The notes below the pieces were generated by a model. That model made no database searches and was not told where the DNA came from. It saw only the letters and a program-made list of their open reading frames with translations. A program made the translations under genes and the position numbers. Of a DNA stretch of 64,000 bases, positions 1-11,588 are shown piece by piece (the stretch's first letter is position 1; each line of letters starts with the position of its first letter). The stretch is from contig OX393578.1 of assembly GCA_947652605.1 (NCBI GenBank), forward strand, positions 34,849,470 to 34,913,469. The letters are read 5' to 3'. This DNA is from Elmis aenea (taxonomy: Eukaryota; Arthropoda; Insecta; Coleoptera; Elmidae).

Positions 1-118
1 TTCTTCGAAAAATAATAAAACACAACTGTACAAGTTATAAACTGTCAATTAGTACTAAACGTCAAAACAACGATTTTGTGAAAAATAATAATTAATTTTA
101 AACTCATTTTTATTTCAA

Positions 119-386
119 AAAATTTCCTGTGTATGCTTTTTTTTTAATGCATTTTCGGATTTAGAATTTAATTCTCTATCAGAACCAATAAAAAAGTGTA
201 CCAGGTGATTTAAAAAAAAAGTTGACTAACGCCAGTCTGACATATTCCATCATAGAAAAAAGCATTTGAACGTCATTCGATAGAGAATTTTCAACGATAT
301 AGGTACCAAAATATAAGGTTTATAGGGATTTTCTCTTAAAATAACAAAGTTATAGGGGTGCGCCAGCCAAACTGAATCACCCTGTA
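119..386. mobile_element. Diverged arm of foldback family F
   Basis: This is a diverged single arm of the palindromic family seen intact at 30099-30847 and 34529-35372. It shares the sequence AAAGTTATAGGGGTGCG followed by CCAAACTGAATCACCCTGTA at its right edge, and the block around AATTCTCTATCAGAA further in. A close relative of this fragment lies at about 35385-35620. No coding capacity is visible, and the partner arm is missing or lies outside the window. Confidence 0.65.
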
Positions 387-1298
387 TTAACGACATTTGT
401 AGAGAGATGTTTTCTAAAAACTGCGAAAATAATTTCAATAAAGACATTACATTAAAAACCAATGTGTGGTCTGCATACCACAGAAATTATAATCGTCGCA
501 AGCTCGTAAGCCTTAAAAACAATTTATTAAATTGTTCTTGAAAACAAATATTTAAACCTTTATTAAATTTTGTGCAATATTTGTAAATAAAGAACTTATG
601 GTCATGTTTCGGAATCGTTTAAAATTAAATTTTCGTTTGTAGCGGATAAACGATAACCCTTACGACCGATTTGACAACATAGGTAAAAAGTGTCCTTAGC
701 AAATTAAATAGTATTTTTCGGATTACTGTAGTCTTATAAATACTTTTAATATGAATCACCCTGTACATTTGTTAATAGTACAAAAAAAGACTTGAGTTTT
801 AATCGTTGTTACTGTACCATTGGCTTGAAACTGACTGGCAAGATTATAGCGTTACATCTCAATGTAAAGTAAAACGGGTAATTAGTTTTAGGAAACATAA
901 AAAGTTTATTCCTAAAAACAAAACCATAGACCAAAACTGATCCACTCGATTAACCTCATCAAAATGTTTGTGATCTAGTAGGTTTCTCACTGCAATGTCC
1001 CTTAATTAATAACAAGTTAGTTAAAGTTTGGCCATAGCAATATATTTACCTTACAGTAAAGTTCCCATCCTCGACACTAACTTTTGAGAGCTGCCAAAAC
1101 CAGTTGAAATATGTTAGTTATCGTATCTTCCTTACATTATAAAGTTGGAAGGTTTGGCAGGAGAGCGATTTATATGAAAGAAATGCATTACTAGCACGAA
1201 AAAAAATTTAAACTTCATCTTTGAGGAAATATATGATTATATAGGATCAATAAACTGTATTTAAAAAAATGAAACAAGTACAAGCTACAGGCTTTATA
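387..1298. other. No gene recognised
   Basis: AT-rich sequence with no convincing exon, RNA gene or paired inverted repeat. Confidence 0.5.
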
Positions 1299-3166
1299 TA
1301 CAGGGTAAGTCATTAGTGGCGGATCAGTCGATTGTGGCTAAACGGTTTGAGATAAAAAGTTGATTCAAACGGTATTCTATACAGTTTTTTCTTCCAAACA
1401 CGATAAAAATATTTTTAAATATATAGGGTGAGTCACCTCTCTGGAACCAATAGCAACTTTTATATTTCAAATACAACACCCCATTTTTTATTTCATATTC
1501 TTGACCGCCTTCATTTTAGTTTTACATCGATATAAAATAGTACAAGTTTTTATGCGGCTTTGTCACAAAAAAAAAATAATTTTCAAAATTTTTCAAGGTT
1601 TCAAGTTTTTATTAAAAATATTCTCCTGAAGTCATTTTTTGTAGCACAGAGTTGTAATTTGGTATGGACATGCAGAAAACATTGCTCTATTAGCTCGATA
1701 CGAAAAAGTTTGAATCACGCATACAGGGTGTTCATAAATAGGTGGCAACTTTCCTGATTTTCAAAAGCCCGTAACTCAATTTTTTCAAATGCAAACCACT
1801 GTATTTTGTTATGTCATCGAATTCGTCTTTAAGAGAGCTTCATTTTTTGTTAAGTATGTCCTATACCCAAAACTCGTACTTTTCGAGATTTTCGACTTTT
1901 TTTTTTCTAATCGTTATTAAAGCAAATAGGATGCCGTGGAAATCGAAAAAGCTGACTATTCACTTCACTAACGTCAAGAACTTGTCATTTATCTCTTGAA
2001 TTATAGCATTTCCACAATTAATTTCACTTTACAAGAGCAAATTGACATGGTTTATTCACCGTTTCGTATATTTTATTACTAATAGTAGGTAGATACTTCG
2101 TCTTGTGGATTCACTAATAAGCAATAAATAAATTGGCAACCAAATCAATTTTATTATTGTTATGAACTTTACTAGTGTTTCTAAACCTTAAGGGGAGCTC
2201 GAAGAAAAATGGAAAATGAAAGACAAATTATTTGTTGAAACCACAAAAAAAAATTAAATAAATTCTGTAAATAAAATAATAGAAGATAAAAAAATCATTG
2301 CTACATGAAATTGAATAAACTAGTTAGCCTATGTGCATATTAATCAAAATGTGCGTAAATCCTTGCCACCAGCAAAGGATTTCTTTCGCCTTCTCTCAAG
2401 CAATAAACAATAAACCATATCAATTTGCTCTTGTAAAGTGAAATTAATTGTGGAAATGCCATAATTCAAGAAATAAATAACAAGTTCTTGATGTTAGTGA
2501 AGTGAATAGTCAGCTTTTTTGATTTCCACGGCATCCTATTTGCTTTAATAACGATTAGGAAAAAAAAAGTCGAATATCTCGAAAAGTACGAGTTTTGGGT
2601 ATAGGACATACTTAACAAAAAATGAAGCTCTCTTAAAGACGAATTCGATGACATAACAAAATACAGGGGTTTGTATTTGAAAAAAATGAGTTACGGGCTT
2701 TTGAAAATCAGGAAAGTTGCCACCTATTTATGAACACCCTGTATGCGTGATTCAAACTTTTTTGTATCGAGCTAATAGAGCAATGTTTTCTGCATGTCCA
2801 TACCAAATTACAACTCTGTGCTTCAAAAAATGACTTCAGGAGAATATTTTTAATAAAAACTTGAAACCTTGAAAAATTTTGAAAATTATTTTTTTTTAGT
2901 GACAAGGCCGCATAAAAATCTCTACTATTTTATATCGATGTAAAGCTAAAATGAAGGTGGTCAAGAATATGAAATAAAAAATGGGGTGTTGTATTTGAAA
3001 TATAAAAGTTGCTATTGGTTCCAGAAAGGTGACTCACCCTGTATATTTAAAAATATTTTTATCGTGTTCGGAAGAAAAAACTGTATAGAATACCGTTTGA
3101 ATCAATTTTCAATCTCAAACCGTTTAGCCACAATCGACCGATCCGCCACTAATGACTCACCCTGTA
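1299..3166. mobile_element. Long palindromic foldback element, family A
   Basis: The element is a near-perfect palindrome of 1868 bp. The left arm (1299-2056) and right arm (2409-3166) are each 758 bp, and the loop is 352 bp. Every landmark I compared is mirror-symmetric: paired coordinates always sum to 4465, so the arms have no net indel. Substitutions are few. The ends read TACAGGGTAAGTCATTAGTG and its complement. A second TACAGGGTG-type end is visible inside each arm (around 1724 and 2738), suggesting a composite. The short mirror-image open frames in the arms translate to nearly identical peptides only because the DNA is duplicated; I do not consider them genes. No transposase is encoded. 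Confidence 0.85.
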
Positions 3167-3331
3167 TATTTGTTTTATTTTACTGCAAAAAATTCAAGAA
3201 ACTAATTGCGTTGTATTATTTTTAATAAATATTTTTAACTTTACTTAAAAAATGTGATTGTTTCTTGAAGTAAATGTAAATAAATTACTAACATACGTAT
3301 ATTAACTTAATTGCTATTTTCAGGCGTAATA

Positions 3332-3882
3332 CTTCCTCTGTCCCGAAATAAGTGTCCGATTACTATATTTGCTGGATCTTAATTGTATTTTAAAACGTAA
3401 ATTGTAATTGTTTATAACGTCAAGTAAAATATGTCAAAAGTGACATTTGTGCATAGTCAGAAAGTTTAAACACGTTAGCTCGGCTTTTGGATCGATATTT
3501 TAAAAACATATTTTATCTTGCCATTTTAAACAATACCGGTGTAGACACATCATGAACAGTGAAGAAGTTCCTGTAGTTGCACCACAAAGAAAAAAGCTTA
3601 ATCTGTCACAGAAAAGCGTCAAAGTGTGTACCATTACCTGCTATAAGAAAGTTGGTGCATGAGAAGTTTTAAGCATCACTCATGAATATTTCCAAAATCG
3701 CTTAAAATCTAGTGTCCTATGACTGTTTATTAAAGTTTTTTTAATTTTAAAATTTGTTTTAGACCATGCACCAACTTTTATCAAGAATAAAATTTTCTGA
3801 GAAATCGATAATAAATTTTTTGTTCCATTTGTGCAGACAAAAATTTTTACCAAATCGGACACTTATTTTGGGACAGAGGGAG
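3332..3882. mobile_element. Mariner-type element with Stowaway-like ends
   Basis: The terminal inverted repeats are about 30 bp: CTTCCTCTGTCCCGAAATAA at the left and the complement of CTCCCTCTGTCCCAAAATAA at the right. The element is flanked by TA on both sides (3330-3331 and 3883-3884), as expected for the Tc1/mariner superfamily. The ends closely resemble the CTCCCTCCGTCCC ends of plant Stowaway MITEs and plant mariner-like elements. A short open stretch from 3552 may be the remnant start of a transposase reading frame, but it stops after about 36 codons. I infer a deletion derivative of 551 bp. Confidence 0.75.
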
Positions 3883-4242
3883 TATAAAACTAAACTGTAA
3901 ATATTTAATAAGGTTTGTGAGCCAAAGGCTAAATTAATTATTTTGTAGTAAAAACTAATACACATTGAAAGATACAGAAAAAACAAATGCTTGACCAAAA
4001 CTACTCTCGAAAATAAAATAAAAGAGTCTGGCTGAACGTATCGAAGCTGATTGTAGTAGACATAAAAATAGACCCTTGAGAGAACAAAGACGTTGGTTGG
4101 TTTCCTTGCAGAAATTATCTTCAAAAATAGAACCGTCTTAAATTTTCGTTGGCCCCTATGCTATAATAATTTAAATGGGATTATTACTTTAAAGAAAACT
4201 ATTAAAACGTTTTCAAAGAAGGTTATTGTATTCGCACATAAA

Positions 4243-5200
4243 TACAGGGTGTTTCTTAAATGTTGCGAAAAAAATCGAAAGGTGATTCCTTATCAAAAAT
4301 TAAGGAGGGTCTTTCATATAACATTTTTTCCTTAGACGTCTCCTTTTGGAGTTACACCCCCCTAAAGAGGAGCGGTAAAATTAGATTTTTATTTTATTTC
4401 TTAAATTTGGATAATTGTAGGAGAATGATATTTGGTAGATGTTTTATACTTATTAAAACGTTTTCCCCAGTAATATTTTCAATTATCTCCCACCTTTACA
4501 GGGGGCTAAAAGGTGCGACCCCTGTTGGTGTTTTAATCAGACTTTTTTGGTGGGTTGAAATTTTGCAATTAATTTTTTTTTCCTGAAAGCTTGACTTATT
4601 TAGAAACTTTTTTATTCTTTAGTTTTTCTCGTATAAACTTCAAATTTTGAGTAAAATATAAATTACGCGGCGACAACGCACCATCGCCGCGCCGTTCAAT
4701 GCTACCAAATACGAACATACACAAACCACCAAAATAAATCTTTTATATTGGAATATTTAATGGTGCATGTTTACTTATTTTATTTTTTACTCAGATACTG
4801 TAGCTTTTACAAAAAAAACTAAAAATCAAAAAGTTTCTAAATAAATAAACTTTTCAAACAAAAAATTATTAAATTGCAAAATTTCAACTCACCAAAAAGT
4901 TCTGATAAAAAAACCAACAGGGGTCGCACTTTTCAGCCAGCCCCTGCGAAGGTGGGAGATGATTGAAAATATTACTATGGCAAACCTTTTAATAGGCATA
5001 AAACATCTACCAAATATCATTCTTCTACATACATCCAAATTTGAGAAATAAAATAAAAACCTAATTTTACCGCTCCTCTTTAGGGGGATGTAACTCCGAA
5101 AGGAGACGTCTAAGGAAAAAATGTTATATGAAAAACCCTCCAAAATTTTTGATAAATCACCTCCCGATTTTTTTTCGCAATATTTAAGAAACACCCTGTA
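4243..5200. mobile_element. Foldback element, family B, copy 1
   Basis: The ends read TACAGGGTGTTTCTTAAAT and, at the right, its complement. Both arms contain the marker GTTACACCCCCCTAAAG(A/G)GGAGCGG or its complement and a block ending in CACTTTTCAGCC or its equivalent. Total length is about 958 bp with an AT-rich, partly GC-rich centre. The same family recurs at 11667-12487 (complete) and 38783-39165 (one arm). No coding sequence is visible. Confidence 0.8.
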
Positions 5201-5368
5201 TATGCACATGAACAAACAATATTGCCATATATTATACTACAAATTTGGTTCATGCAGGCAATACGACTGTAACTGAACGACTGCATAATTATTAACAAGT
5301 CAAATGTTCGCGCCATCTAAGATTTAAATACAACGTTGGGCATACAATAAGTGTGATTAGTTCGTTTA

Positions 5369-5818
5369 CAGTATGTTTGTTCCGGCAAGGCTATGAACAA
5401 TCCGATGAACGATCAGTAGTATACGCAGTATCGGTAGCGCGTTCCGGCAGCGTCTCTAATAGTTCATCATATACGGTTAGCGGTTAGCCCGCTGTTTCAG
5501 CAGTTACCAAATAAATTCATAAACTAGTTTGTGAACGGTAAAAACAGTACATGAACAACAGCAACAACTATCGCTGTATTTTTACTGGCATGCGCTGTTC
5601 ACAACTAACGTTACTACTTCGTTACGATGTTTGCAGTTGCTATGGTTAAATTTCTATGAACCCAACAGACACAAAAGTCATTTACCGTTAACGTGTCGTT
5701 AAAGCGTTCCGACAGCGGCTTATACATTTATTAGTCCATAGTTGACGTGTGTGCATACACCAGTTCATGTATTAGTACGTGAATAGCTGCAAAACGCACT
5801 GCTGGAACAAACATAGTG
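5369..5818. mobile_element. Small inverted-repeat element (MITE)
   Basis: The ends pair as CAGTATGTTTGTTCCGGCA (left) and CACTATGTTTGTTCCAGCA (complement of the right end). The tetranucleotide TTTA borders both sides, so the target duplication may be 4 bp. The interior (CG-rich, with repeats of GTTCCGGCAG-type sequence) differs in composition from its flanks. The superfamily is not clear. Confidence 0.5.
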
Positions 5819-7100
5819 TTTACACAGAGTCACATAGTTACAATATCGCACTGCCTGCATATAGACTGGTCCTGTAGTAAAAAGCTTCATCTATTAAATA
5901 TATGAAAAACATTTATAGAAATATTTTGCGATCTAAAACTTCCTAATTCAAACGTCATGTCCAGGTCGTCAACTAAAATTTATAATAATTGCTGACAAAA
6001 TCAGTGGTAACATAGTTAAAATTTGTTTTGGAGGTAGGTAAATTTATATATTTTATTTCGTTTATAATTTTAATTCGTTAAAATTATCAAATAATGTATG
6101 CATTAAAAAACGTTTCAAAATAAAATTTATATTTCAAACGCTGTTTATTTATTCATCAAAACGAATTTATGATACAATATTATTTTATCTCCTGCATATT
6201 TAGTAGAACCTTGCACAGCATCACATTTAAACGCTCCATAAACGCACATAATCTTAAATCTTAACTGTTTTTATATTTTTAACATTAATTTTCATTATTT
6301 TTGCAATTTAAATCCAATCGTTCCTAAACTGGGTCGTAAAAACCTCAATCCAACGTAATCCCTATCTTTGAGCAATTCGTTATCCATTGGAGCAGCTGTA
6401 TAAATATCCTCGTAAAGGTATTTTCTTAGCTCTTAAATCATTTATAATTTAGAATTTAATACTAGAATACTACGCTTCCGAAAATCCGAATGCAATTTAT
6501 TTGATGTTTAAACAGTCACAAATAAACTGATGCTTGCGTGAGCAGAACCGCCTGTCTTAAAATATATTAATATCACAAATATTCAAAACCATAAAGCTCT
6601 GTACCAGGCGCAGAAAATTCTAAAGTACAATCAAACACAAATGTAGAATGGTTTATGTATAAAAATAAACGAATTGTTTTCAGTAAACGTATATAAAAAA
6701 GTATAATAAAATTATAATATTTGCGCTGTTTTAAGTCGTGTTTCATGTTTTTGATTATGACTCGCATGCCATAGGATTTTGTATCGTTGTTTGAAATTAT
6801 ATTTGCGATATATAAATTACATTTTGCACATACCTGAATTCCTAGCTATAAATTATCTTGAAATTCAATATGTGAACGTAAAACTACCATAAATTTTACA
6901 CACGAAATAAAAATTTTAATTTTTACTAAATTCAAGTAAGTGTATTGTTTTCCTATTATTTTTAAAATGATTTTTGAAGTTGCTAAAATCGCCGCGGACG
7001 ATTTTCATAATACATGTGCGTGTGGTCAAATACTTGTACAGTGTTTTAATTTCTAATCAAAATATAATACTTTGAATTTGTAAATTAAAAATAAAGTCGA
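5819..7100. other. Mostly featureless; one weak exon candidate
   Basis: No certain gene. On the - strand, 6432 down to 6295 is open for 45 codons and ends in TAA; its product is rich in charged residues and looks more protein-like than the surrounding frames, but I recognise no family and the upstream splice acceptor is poor. The rest is AT-rich and unremarkable. Confidence 0.35.
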
Positions 7101-7115
7101 AAGTATTACTTACAA

Positions 7116-8459
7116 AAAATGCGAAAACTATAGAGGCATATCTCTACTTAGTGTAGTAGAAAAATTATATGAAAAAATTTTGGAGGAGAGATTAAGAAAG
7201 CATTTCGAAAGAAATTTAGAAGAGGCGCAATGTGGATTTAGACCGGGTAGAAGCACGCAGGATCTAATTTTTACGTTAAGACAGTTAAGTGAAAAAACAA
7301 TGGAACATTCAAAGATGGTGTATTTGTGCTTTATCGATCTTTCTAAAGCCTTCGATAGAGTACCAAGGGAAAAGATCTGGAAGATATTGAAACAAAGTAG
7401 AGTGCGAGAAGGATTATTAAACGCCATCAAGAGTTTATATAAGAGCAGTAGAAATTATGTGCGAACCCATAACAGCAGTTCCCAGGAATTTATAACAACA
7501 GTGGGAGTAAGACAAGGAGGCACATTAAGTCCACTGCTCTTTATAATTCTTATGGATAAAATAATTAAAGAATGTAAGCAAAACACAAAGAAAGCCTACT
7601 GGGGTTGGAATAAACTAAAACCAATATCCTTAACAGAACTAGCCTTTGCAGATGATGTGGTGCTATTAGCTAAAAGCGAAAAGGACTTGAAATTTAATCT
7701 AGACGTATGGGCAGATACATTAAGTAGATATAATATGAATATTAATATAACAAAGACAAAGGTTATGGTTATAGCGAAAAATCATGAACCAGTTACAATA
7801 ATGCTAGACCAAAAAAAGATAGAAGAGGTAGCAAGTTTTAAATATTTAGGAACAATCATTGCACAAAATGGTAAATTGGAGAAAGATCTGAATAACAGAA
7901 TAGCGGCAGCGACGAAATTTTACTACGCCACTAATAAATGTTTGATAAGTAAGAAGGAAATATCAAAAGAAACGAAGACGCGAGTTTTTAATGCAGTGTG
8001 CGTACCCATCCTCACGTACAGTTCAGAACTTAGACACTAACTCAAAAACAAAAACAAAAAATACAGGTACAGGAAATGAGATTTTTGAGAAGAATAGAGG
8101 GATGTAGACTGATCGATAAAATCAGTAACGAAAAAATCCGAAATAACCTTGGAGTAACAGATATTAAGAAAAAGATGGACACGAATCAATTAAGATGGTT
8201 GGGACATTTACTACGCATGCCAGAAAGTAGATACGCGAAAATAGGATGGAAAATGCAGATAGAGGGAAAAAGAACTAGAGGACGGCCAAGGATAAAATGG
8301 GAAAAAGAAGTGAGGAAGAGACTAGAAGGAAAAGGGGTCAGCTGGAGAGATGTGCCACAATTAGCTAACGATAGGAAGGAGTAGAGAAAGATAATACAGT
8401 AATAGAAAAGCTTACCTCGACACCGAAAGGTACAAGAGGAAACAATTAAGAAGAAGAAG
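7116..8459 (+). mobile_element. 5'-truncated non-LTR retrotransposon (reverse transcriptase fragment)
   Basis: The insert is bounded by a perfect 15-bp target-site duplication, AAGTATTACTTACAA, at 7101-7115 and 8460-8474, and it ends in an (AAG)n tail. The frame starting near 7117 encodes the central and C-terminal part of a reverse transcriptase: the ENYRGISLL motif, CGFRPGRST, the FIDLSKAFD block with the first catalytic Asp, VRQGGTLSPLLF, and the catalytic AFADDVVLL motif. The frame stops at 8038-8040. The remainder, from about 8076 to 8384, continues in another frame with a typical C-terminal part (LRWLGHLLRM, RGRPRIKWE). The endonuclease and N-terminal RT are absent. It is a dead copy of the kind often mis-annotated as endonuclease-reverse transcriptase; I do not assign the clade. 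Confidence 0.93.
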
Positions 8460-8490
8460 AAGTATTACTTACAACATTCTACTAAATTAA

Positions 8491-8577
8491 GGCCGCCCGA
8501 TAGCACAAAGTAGCACTAGTTCTAGTGTTAGCGTGGTTAATCCCAGGGTTAATTCCAGGTTCATTTGCAATCGGGCC
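8491..8577. mobile_element. PIF/Harbinger-like MITE, GGCCCGATTGC family, copy 1
   Basis: A short degenerate copy of a family also found at 17741-17886 and 28151-28312. The left end is disturbed (GGCCGCCCGATAGCAC); the right end is TTTGCAATCGGGCC. The internal motif, a run of TTAATCCCAGG-type repeats, is shared by all three. TAA or TTG borders the ends, so the 3-bp target duplication is not clear for this copy. Confidence 0.65.
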
Positions 8578-9803
8578 TTGGTTTTCTAACAATTTTAGTA
8601 TTAGAAACACAGTTATTACGCTTATCCGGTGTTGTGTAGTACAAAAATACGTTCAAAAATCAATTAAAATATAAATTCTCTTATACTTAAACAACAATAA
8701 AACTACATTTCATTGTGAAATATAACCACCTTAATGCATTATAAAATTAAAGTAAAAAAAAAGTTTGTGATAAGGTAATTCAAACTTTAAAACATTTTAT
8801 TAGGATGTATAATAAACGCCAGTGTAAAATTACATTTCAATTTTTCGGTAATTTTTATTTATAGCGATTTTTTTTAAATTTAAAATATTAATTGAAATAA
8901 AAATATGAATGCAACATAATTTCTAGCTCTTGATGAATAAATCATTACCGAAATATAAAATTAAATTATGTTACCAAACTAATACACATTCAAGCTCTCC
9001 CACACGCAGGCATTTATTGTAATCCCCAAGTTAGTCAGAATATTTGTGTTCCGGTGCACAATTTACGTTCATCTATTTTGAATAACTATTAAGGAGTTGC
9101 ACAACAAACACATTGACAGCAACGGGAGTGCGTGTGCTGGTGACATATTCCTGATGAAAAATCGCTCAAAAACTTTCTGTAAAAAATATGATAATCTAGA
9201 TTTTGAATTTACATGCTCAAATAAAAAACTGAATTTCGTCAACTCACGATATTACTAGAGGAAACGCAAGTTATCGTAAAAAGTTTAAACTCAATATACT
9301 TCTTAATCAACAAGCAAGTGGTCAATGTTATTTTTAAGTTTTCACATATGTTTATTGTAAACAGATTATAAAACGTAAAAATAAATACATTTTTGGCATA
9401 TTTTAAGATTATAAAAACAAGTTAAAAACTGTTGGTAACAAATTTATTTTTAATGTAACAAAATTTAAATGTAAACAATAAATTTCAAAAATTAATTAAA
9501 AGAATAGTCTTGAATTGTATAATTGGTATCATCTACGAATTCTTTTCAGTTGTTTTAATTTCTTTAAAAAATTCCATTATTCTTTAAGAAACAATGAACA
9601 CTATTTCATATTTTACCACTACGTCCTGTTAAGGAAACTGAATTTTATTATTATGGCTGCAGTGACACTTGGTGTATGCATAAAAGCAGATTTTTCGACA
9701 GATAATGCACACCGAAACTTAAAAAGTTTTCTCCTACTCATATTATACCTTCAAAAGAACAAATTATTTACTCAAAAAAACCGTTTGCTTTATTCAACTA
9801 TTA
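8578..9803. other. No gene recognised
   Basis: AT-rich intergenic sequence with no supported exon and no clear repeat boundary. Confidence 0.45.
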
Positions 9804-10444
9804 TATAGTGGTGTCCACCTAGTACGAATTTCCTTCATATATGGTTTGTTATTCAAAATAGAAAAAGAGTTTTAAAAAAAAAAATATTGTTGGAGATCAT
9901 GTGCTTTATAACCTAAAATTGTTTTCAGCTATACCGAGTGTTTAGTTGCCGCGCACCGATATGTAACTTGTTAATTTATATGGAACACCCTGTATATTTT
10001 TTACTTTTTAGATTCCAAATTAAATTTTATTTCTAAAATGTCAAAGGTTTGTTGTACCTAAAATCATTGGTTTTCCAGTTATTTACGTTTTTTTTGAAAA
10101 TATTGACGTATACAGATCTATAACAAATTGTTTTTATTTGGCAATTTAACAACGCCAGTGTAAAAAAATGTTAAGAGTTTCGTTAACAATACTCTTATAG
10201 TGCCTTCTGAATAATTAAACTTTGAAAATAATACACAAGGTCTTTGTTTTTGTCGGTCCATTAAGCTGAATTTTAAACACGAACAAAGTCAATTATTTTA
10301 AATAAGTACATACACCCTGTATTTTTTTAAATTTTCTTGTTGATAATTTAATTGTCTTTAAAAAACATTTAAGATGTTTCTGGTCTGGTATTGAACAATA
10401 AAACATATATGAAGGAAATGCGCACTAAGTGGACAGATGCTATA
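9804..10444. mobile_element. Inverted-repeat element with TATAG ends
   Basis: The left end TATAGTGGTGTCCACCTAGT pairs with the complement of the right end (TATAGCATCTGTCCACTTAGT-like), and pairing continues through ATTTCCTTCATATATG for roughly 50 bp. Both ends lie in TATA, so a TA target duplication (Tc1/mariner type) is plausible. The interior holds two ACACCCTGTAT motifs near 9985 and 10315, apparently single ends of TACAGGGTG-type elements. Confidence 0.65.
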
Positions 10445-10562
10445 ATGTATAGGTTAATAAAATGCTTAAAGAAAAAGAAAAATGTCATACAATTGATAAA
10501 ATAATCGAGTGCTATATGAAGTAATAAAATGCTTTTACAAAAATGAAAACGCTATATAATAT

Positions 10563-11349
10563 ATACACAGGGTGGTCCACATAGAATGGCCACTATTGGT
10601 ATCTTGTAAGCGGTAAGAGCTACAAAGAAGTTTAAATTAGACAAATTTTTCCCTTTTCTGAGACCTATTCATTGATGCTTTAATGTTTAAAAAAGTCCCA
10701 TGGCACACTAGATAATAAACAAAAATCAAAATGGGCATTTTCTTCTTGAATCGTTAATAACTCGGTTATACTTAATGTTACAAGAATGTGTTTGGGGAAA
10801 ATATTGAAGGTTTTTTACGCATAGTAAAATGAAAACATTCATTTGTTTTAATATTGCTTAAATTCTTGGATAAATTACAAACTTGCAGTTTTTAAAATGG
10901 AAACCATAGTTGGCTATGGCCTCTTGAAAAAGAATTTTTTCCTCTTTTTAATAATATAAGGTTAAATGTATTTATTTCGATATTTAGACTCAAAACAAAT
11001 AATTGAAATTATTGAAAAGTCCCTATGAAGTTACAGAGTGTCATGAACAATATTAAAACAATTTAATGTTTTCATTTTACAGTGCGTTAAAATTTAACAA
11101 CTTTTTTCCCTAAAATATTTTTGTACCATCAAGTATAATCGCGTTATTAACGATTTAAAAAAAGCCCATTTTGATTTTTGTTTATTAGGTAGCGTCCCAT
11201 GGCACTTTTTTAAAACATTAAACGGTTAAAGCAACAGTGAATAGGTCTCAGAAAGGGAAACAATTTATCTCATTTTAAACTTTTTTGTAGCTCTTACCGT
11301 TTACGAAATCCCAATAATGGCCTCCTTTCTATGTGGACCACCCTGTATA
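10563..11349. mobile_element. Foldback element, family C
   Basis: The left end ACACAGGGTGGTCCACATAG pairs with the right end CTATGTGGACCACCCTGTAT. Pairing extends inward through the GTAGCTCTTACCG block and most of the rest, including the paired AAATGGGC(A/T)TTTT segments. Length is about 787 bp. No coding sequence. Confidence 0.85.
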
Positions 11350-11588
11350 TATCTTTATTTTAACGTCCCTTACTATTTGACCAACTCTTAATCATTGCTA
11401 CCACACATTGTGCTACGGGTGGAAACTCTGTTTAGATTCGTAAGAGAGGAGAGGATCAGGTTAGAAGTTTGTAAAAGTTTTTTTTAATGCTGTGTTAAGC
11501 AGAATGGTAATTGATACAATATAGATGTGTTCGGTAACAATAGCTAAAACTTGGTCTAATAAAAAGGGGCGCTGAAATGATCATCTAC

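Noticed and set aside
1560..2905. Mirror-image peptide pairs in the 1.87-kb palindrome (62 and 65 codons each)
   Set aside because: They are identical because the DNA is an inverted repeat; no domain, no coding bias.
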